Assembly: GCA_034687125.1 (NCBI GenBank) | Contig: JAQGBZ010000204.1 | Coordinates: 49,051 to 113,050, forward strand | Direction: 5' to 3' | DNA: 64,000 bases | Origin: Neelides folsomi | Taxonomy: Eukaryota > Arthropoda > Collembola > Neelipleona > Neelidae | In this document: piece by piece, positions 60,901 to 64,000 of the stretch | Position numbering within the stretch: the first letter of the stretch is position 1 | Layout of the letters: each line of letters begins with the position of its first letter | Program-made: the position numbers and the translations under genes | The notes under the pieces: generated by a model | The model's database searches: none | What the model was told of the DNA's origin: nothing | Seen by the model: only the letters and a program-made list of their open reading frames with translations

Positions 60901-63900
60901 CTCCTTGGTGAAAAGGGGATTTACGTCTCCAAAGTCTATCTAATCCTAAAGTCTCCAAATATATTTCAAAGTCCTTTTATATCCTATATAGACCGCATTT
61001 GCTATCAGTACATTTGGCATAAGTATATACTATCTATTATGTATCTGTGTATTAAGTATTATGTAATGCACATGATGTCAGTCCACAAAATTTAATATCG
61101 ATCTCCACATTTATACCTATTATGTACATTGTATACTTCAGCCATGTATTCATAAGTAGGTAGATAAATGCCTATGTGTGCACTATTAAAAAGAATAATA
61201 TATATTATATATATATGATGTAAATGTATTGGATATGTTTTACGATAAAAGTAATAAAGAACTGAATAATGCTTCAACTTTGTATAGGCATATTGTAAAT
61301 TCCATTGTATCAATGTGCGCATCGTTCATTTCCTAAAAGAAAGTTGAGGATCTTTAGGAGAGAAAACCAAGGGCTTTTTTCACTGTCTTTTCATTTTCCC
61401 ACAAAATGCGTCGTTTAGAAAAATGGCTTTCACTAATCACCTTTTTCAATTGAGCATAAGATGCGGATGAGTCAACGCGAGAGGAGTTCAATCTACTTTG
61501 AAAGGAATTTTAAAAGCAAATGAGCTCTCGAGGAATCCCCAGTTACAAAAGGAACTTTCAAATCCCAAGTTTTTTACCTCGTTTAAAGATATACCTACAG
61601 TACATAGTAAATATACGGAAATTGCCACTATGTAAGCACATACATATATAAAAATAAGTAAGATACCTAGGAGGTGTATATGTAACATGTAATGCTATAT
61701 ATTTATCAGTACATACATACCTATGTATTTACAATATCTGTACAATGTGAAGTCGAGAGACGGTCGAGTTAAGTTGTTTATCAACTTTTCTTAAAATGCT
61801 TCTACAGAATCATTGTCGTCATATTTATTGTATTGATATAAAAACCTAATATACTCGGCTATGTAAGTAATTTATATCTAACTTTAACATGGAATATGAG
61901 TAGTAAAGACTCGACCTAACACTTCCTCTTACTTTTGGTTAGATAGTACTTAGAACCAACACTGCTTATGTAATATGTCTGGGTATAATTACGGAGACAT
62001 TAGCTGGGATAACATCTAAATACGAATCTTCTTTTTGGCTTTTAAAGCTTTTCCTCAGAATGATAGAAAATTTAAAAAAAATTCTAACTATTTCATACAT
62101 ACATTTTAGCATATAGACAAGTAAAGTACTATTAATTTATTTACACGCTAGCTGCTCATCCAATCCGCATGATTTTAATTTACTTCACTCATTATTTAAG
62201 AACCTATAAATAATTAATTCTGGTGATGTGCAGTTGAAAAGTTTAGCAACGATGGGTTATTTAAAGGGCGATTGTGATGGTTTGTGAGAGTTGTGATTAT
62301 AGTGGATGATGGTAAACTTGTTATGTAACAAGTGCTGCTCAGCTCTGTTTGCCAGAAAAGAGATAAGTTTAGAGATTTGAAGGTTTGTGGTGTATGGAAT
62401 CCCCCTATTTATCTTATCTTTTTTATCATTCATTCCAATACATTTTAAATATAAATTATTATTATCATTTTATATAAAAACACATTTGCCTGCCAATGGG
62501 AAAAACGGCTCTCTCATAGTAAATATCTAGTGAATGTCTATACAAATGTACAAATCCATCTCATTGAAAATTAACTCTAGTTAGCCATTTAATTCAATGT
62601 GCCTCATCATTATCATCATCATCATCCGATCTAGAGTCAAATTGAGGGGAAATGAATTCAAAGCAAACACAACACTCCACGAATATCAAAACATATTTTC
62701 AACTTATTGGCCAATTCTCAGATCCATACAAATATTGATAGTATATGTATTTAATGAACTAATTAAACAATTATTATAATAAACCCATTCTGATAAAAAT
62801 GAAGCAGAAAGTAAAATAAAAATGCGCAAATACTTCTAACTCAAAGTCCATTAAATTTCTTCCTCAAATGTCTTATTTTATCTTTATTTTTCAAGGTATC
62901 TTGTTATTATACAATGTAGATAATATTATTCCAAACGAGCACATTATTTCGATATACTTTTATGTAAGTAGGTATATAAGTTTATATAGGTAGTTAAGTA
63001 GTTGCCTATGTAAATATGTATGAATGTATACTAATAGTACATATAGCATAGGTATATGCATAATGTATCATGTCGTTAAAGTTATAATAATACTTATATA
63101 TTACACAAAAGGCCTATATTAGGTTCATGTGATTATATAAGACTTAAAGACCTTTAAGCTGTTCATTCCAAAGCTCTTCTCTTATTTGAGGAGCATTGAA
63201 GACGCTAAGTGGATTTACTAAAGTGAGTATATAAAAATGTCGTTCGCATGTGCAAAAAACACTTACGGATGTTTCAACTACTTACAACTTTGTTATTGAT
63301 CTCTTTCACACGTATATGTAAGTGTGTGCATTATAAAAGTATGCTATCTACAATATGGGCAATATTAGAAAAAACCGAGGTGTTCTTTTGCTGCAGAGCA
63401 AAACGAACCTATTTTTACACTCATGTTATACATTCTTTTCCCATTCTAAACAATTTATGTAAAGACGATTGTTGAGGAATCCCCATTATTGATTCAATAG
63501 CGCGGTTATGCGTTCAGAAATAATATCTGATGTGTGTAGAAAAAGTATTTTTCTCTTCATGTGTAATTTAATGGCTCAATTACATTTCATTTAATAGCAT
63601 TACATACAGGGGTAATAATATTCTGTACTAGTAATAATTCATATTTTGTACAACCAAGCAAAAAATAACGTATTACACAATGGAGGTATTTTATAAAACG
63701 CTTAATGCATTCAATAAGTTTCATTGTGCGGGCCATATAAATATTTACATGGGGAATTTGATTACACAAGGTGGAATATATCAAAGTGAGATAGAATCCA
63801 ATGAATCATGGATGACTATCGACGCACTATTCAATGATCTAATCTTTGATAAGGCTCATCGATTTAAATATAATTATGATCCTTATAGGTAGTTACATAT

Positions 63901-64000
63901 TTCATACCACGACTACCAGGTTTCTCGGAAAGTTCTGATATTTTTTGGAATATGTATGTGCGAATTGATATTGTTAGTCTTAAACCTACTAAATGTTAAA
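57994..64000. other. Gene-poor right end, probably LONRF upstream DNA
   Basis: Mostly AT-rich. Mixed-composition blocks occur at about 58440-58600, 59130-59420, 59760-59900, 60360-60560 and 61330-61560, without a convincing exon. The ATGGCGGC word at 59786-59793 (CAACATGGCGGCTC) resembles a YY1 site. GTTATGTAAC at 62320-62329 is a full match to the PAR/C-EBP consensus. A short ATC run lies near 62611-62627. The 70-codon frame at 63680-63892 is not recognised. Confidence 0.45.
58501..58596 (-). CDS. Candidate upstream exon or small ORF near LONRF
   Basis: From ATG at 58596 the frame reads MSKGDFNEVVRLKEGKGSEV and on to TGA at 58501 (31 codons), with mixed composition in an AT-rich region. A possible donor (AA|GTGAAG after 58545) would leave phase 1, which fits the phase-1 entry of the LONRF exon at 57993. 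The joined protein would lack the first helix expected before the TPR, so this may be an unrelated ORF or only part of the 5' end. Confidence 0.25.
   Translation of the reverse strand: MSKGDFNEVVRLKEGKGSEVIPFVKPTSSFA

Noticed and set aside
63680..63892. 70-codon plus-strand frame at the right edge
   Set aside because: Somewhat protein-like but without recognised domain or splice signals. The exon context, if any, is outside the window.
63915..63950. Sequence ACCAGGTTTCTCGGAAAGTTCTGAT resembling a mariner terminus
   Set aside because: Only one end could be present and no partner or target duplication is visible, so the likeness cannot be tested here.
1..64000. CRISPR arrays, bacterial operons, Shine-Dalgarno sites, rho-independent terminators
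   Set aside because: The window is a eukaryotic nuclear genome with spliceosomal introns. No regularly spaced direct repeats or prokaryotic signals were seen.

Overview
The window is arthropod nuclear DNA. It is strongly AT-rich, has many short spliceosomal introns (GT-AG, often 60-300 bp) and long gene-poor stretches, and carries typical arthropod families: CYP3-clan P450, a seven-helix chemoreceptor, tandem APMAP-like propellers and a PAR-domain bZIP factor. The chemoreceptor's C-terminal layout resembles, from memory, receptors of springtails (Collembola). I take a springtail or a related non-insect hexapod as the best guess, not as proven. Exon models were built by hand from open frames, splice consensus and phase agreement.

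Layout from left to right. A P450 5' part (minus) runs off the left edge. A mobile-element patch follows at 1.6-2.6 kb: a transposase HTH scrap, a tRNA-like SINE candidate, a minisatellite and a Helitron-like 3' end. Next come a small multi-pass membrane protein (4.3-5.3 kb, plus), a membrane-anchored START lipid-transfer protein (9.4-11.2 kb, plus), a possible broken two-exon gene (13.1-13.5 kb), a chemoreceptor (14.9-16.3 kb, plus), a small secreted peptide precursor (16.8-17.2 kb, plus) and an unrecognised 262-residue protein (17.6-18.4 kb, minus). Two APMAP-like genes lie in tandem on the minus strand (19.4-22.6 and 23.2-25.2 kb) with identical eight-exon structure; the first carries an 822-bp mariner-derived foldback element in intron 4. 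An isolated GC-rich coding exon (26.2 kb) and GOLT1 (28.2-29.0 kb) follow.

The right half holds three large genes: a secreted Sushi/EGF/HYR protein (31.2-38.2 kb, plus) with a 3.4-kb GC-raised first intron; a Pdp1/HLF/TEF-like PAR bZIP gene (42.1-53.0 kb, plus) with a 7.9-kb first intron; and a LONRF-type TPR-RING-LON protein (56.2-58 kb, minus, 5' end uncertain). A possible 41-residue three-exon gene (53.6-55.2 kb, minus) lies between the last two. From 58.6 to 64 kb I see no convincing gene.

The genes do not form one pathway. The main points to follow up are the APMAP pair, whose two copies have lost different metal-ligand residues of the propeller family; the small secreted peptide with a basic processing site; several hairpins, one with a loop duplicated 1.9 kb upstream in the same gene; and a few coding-like exons that no complete gene explains.
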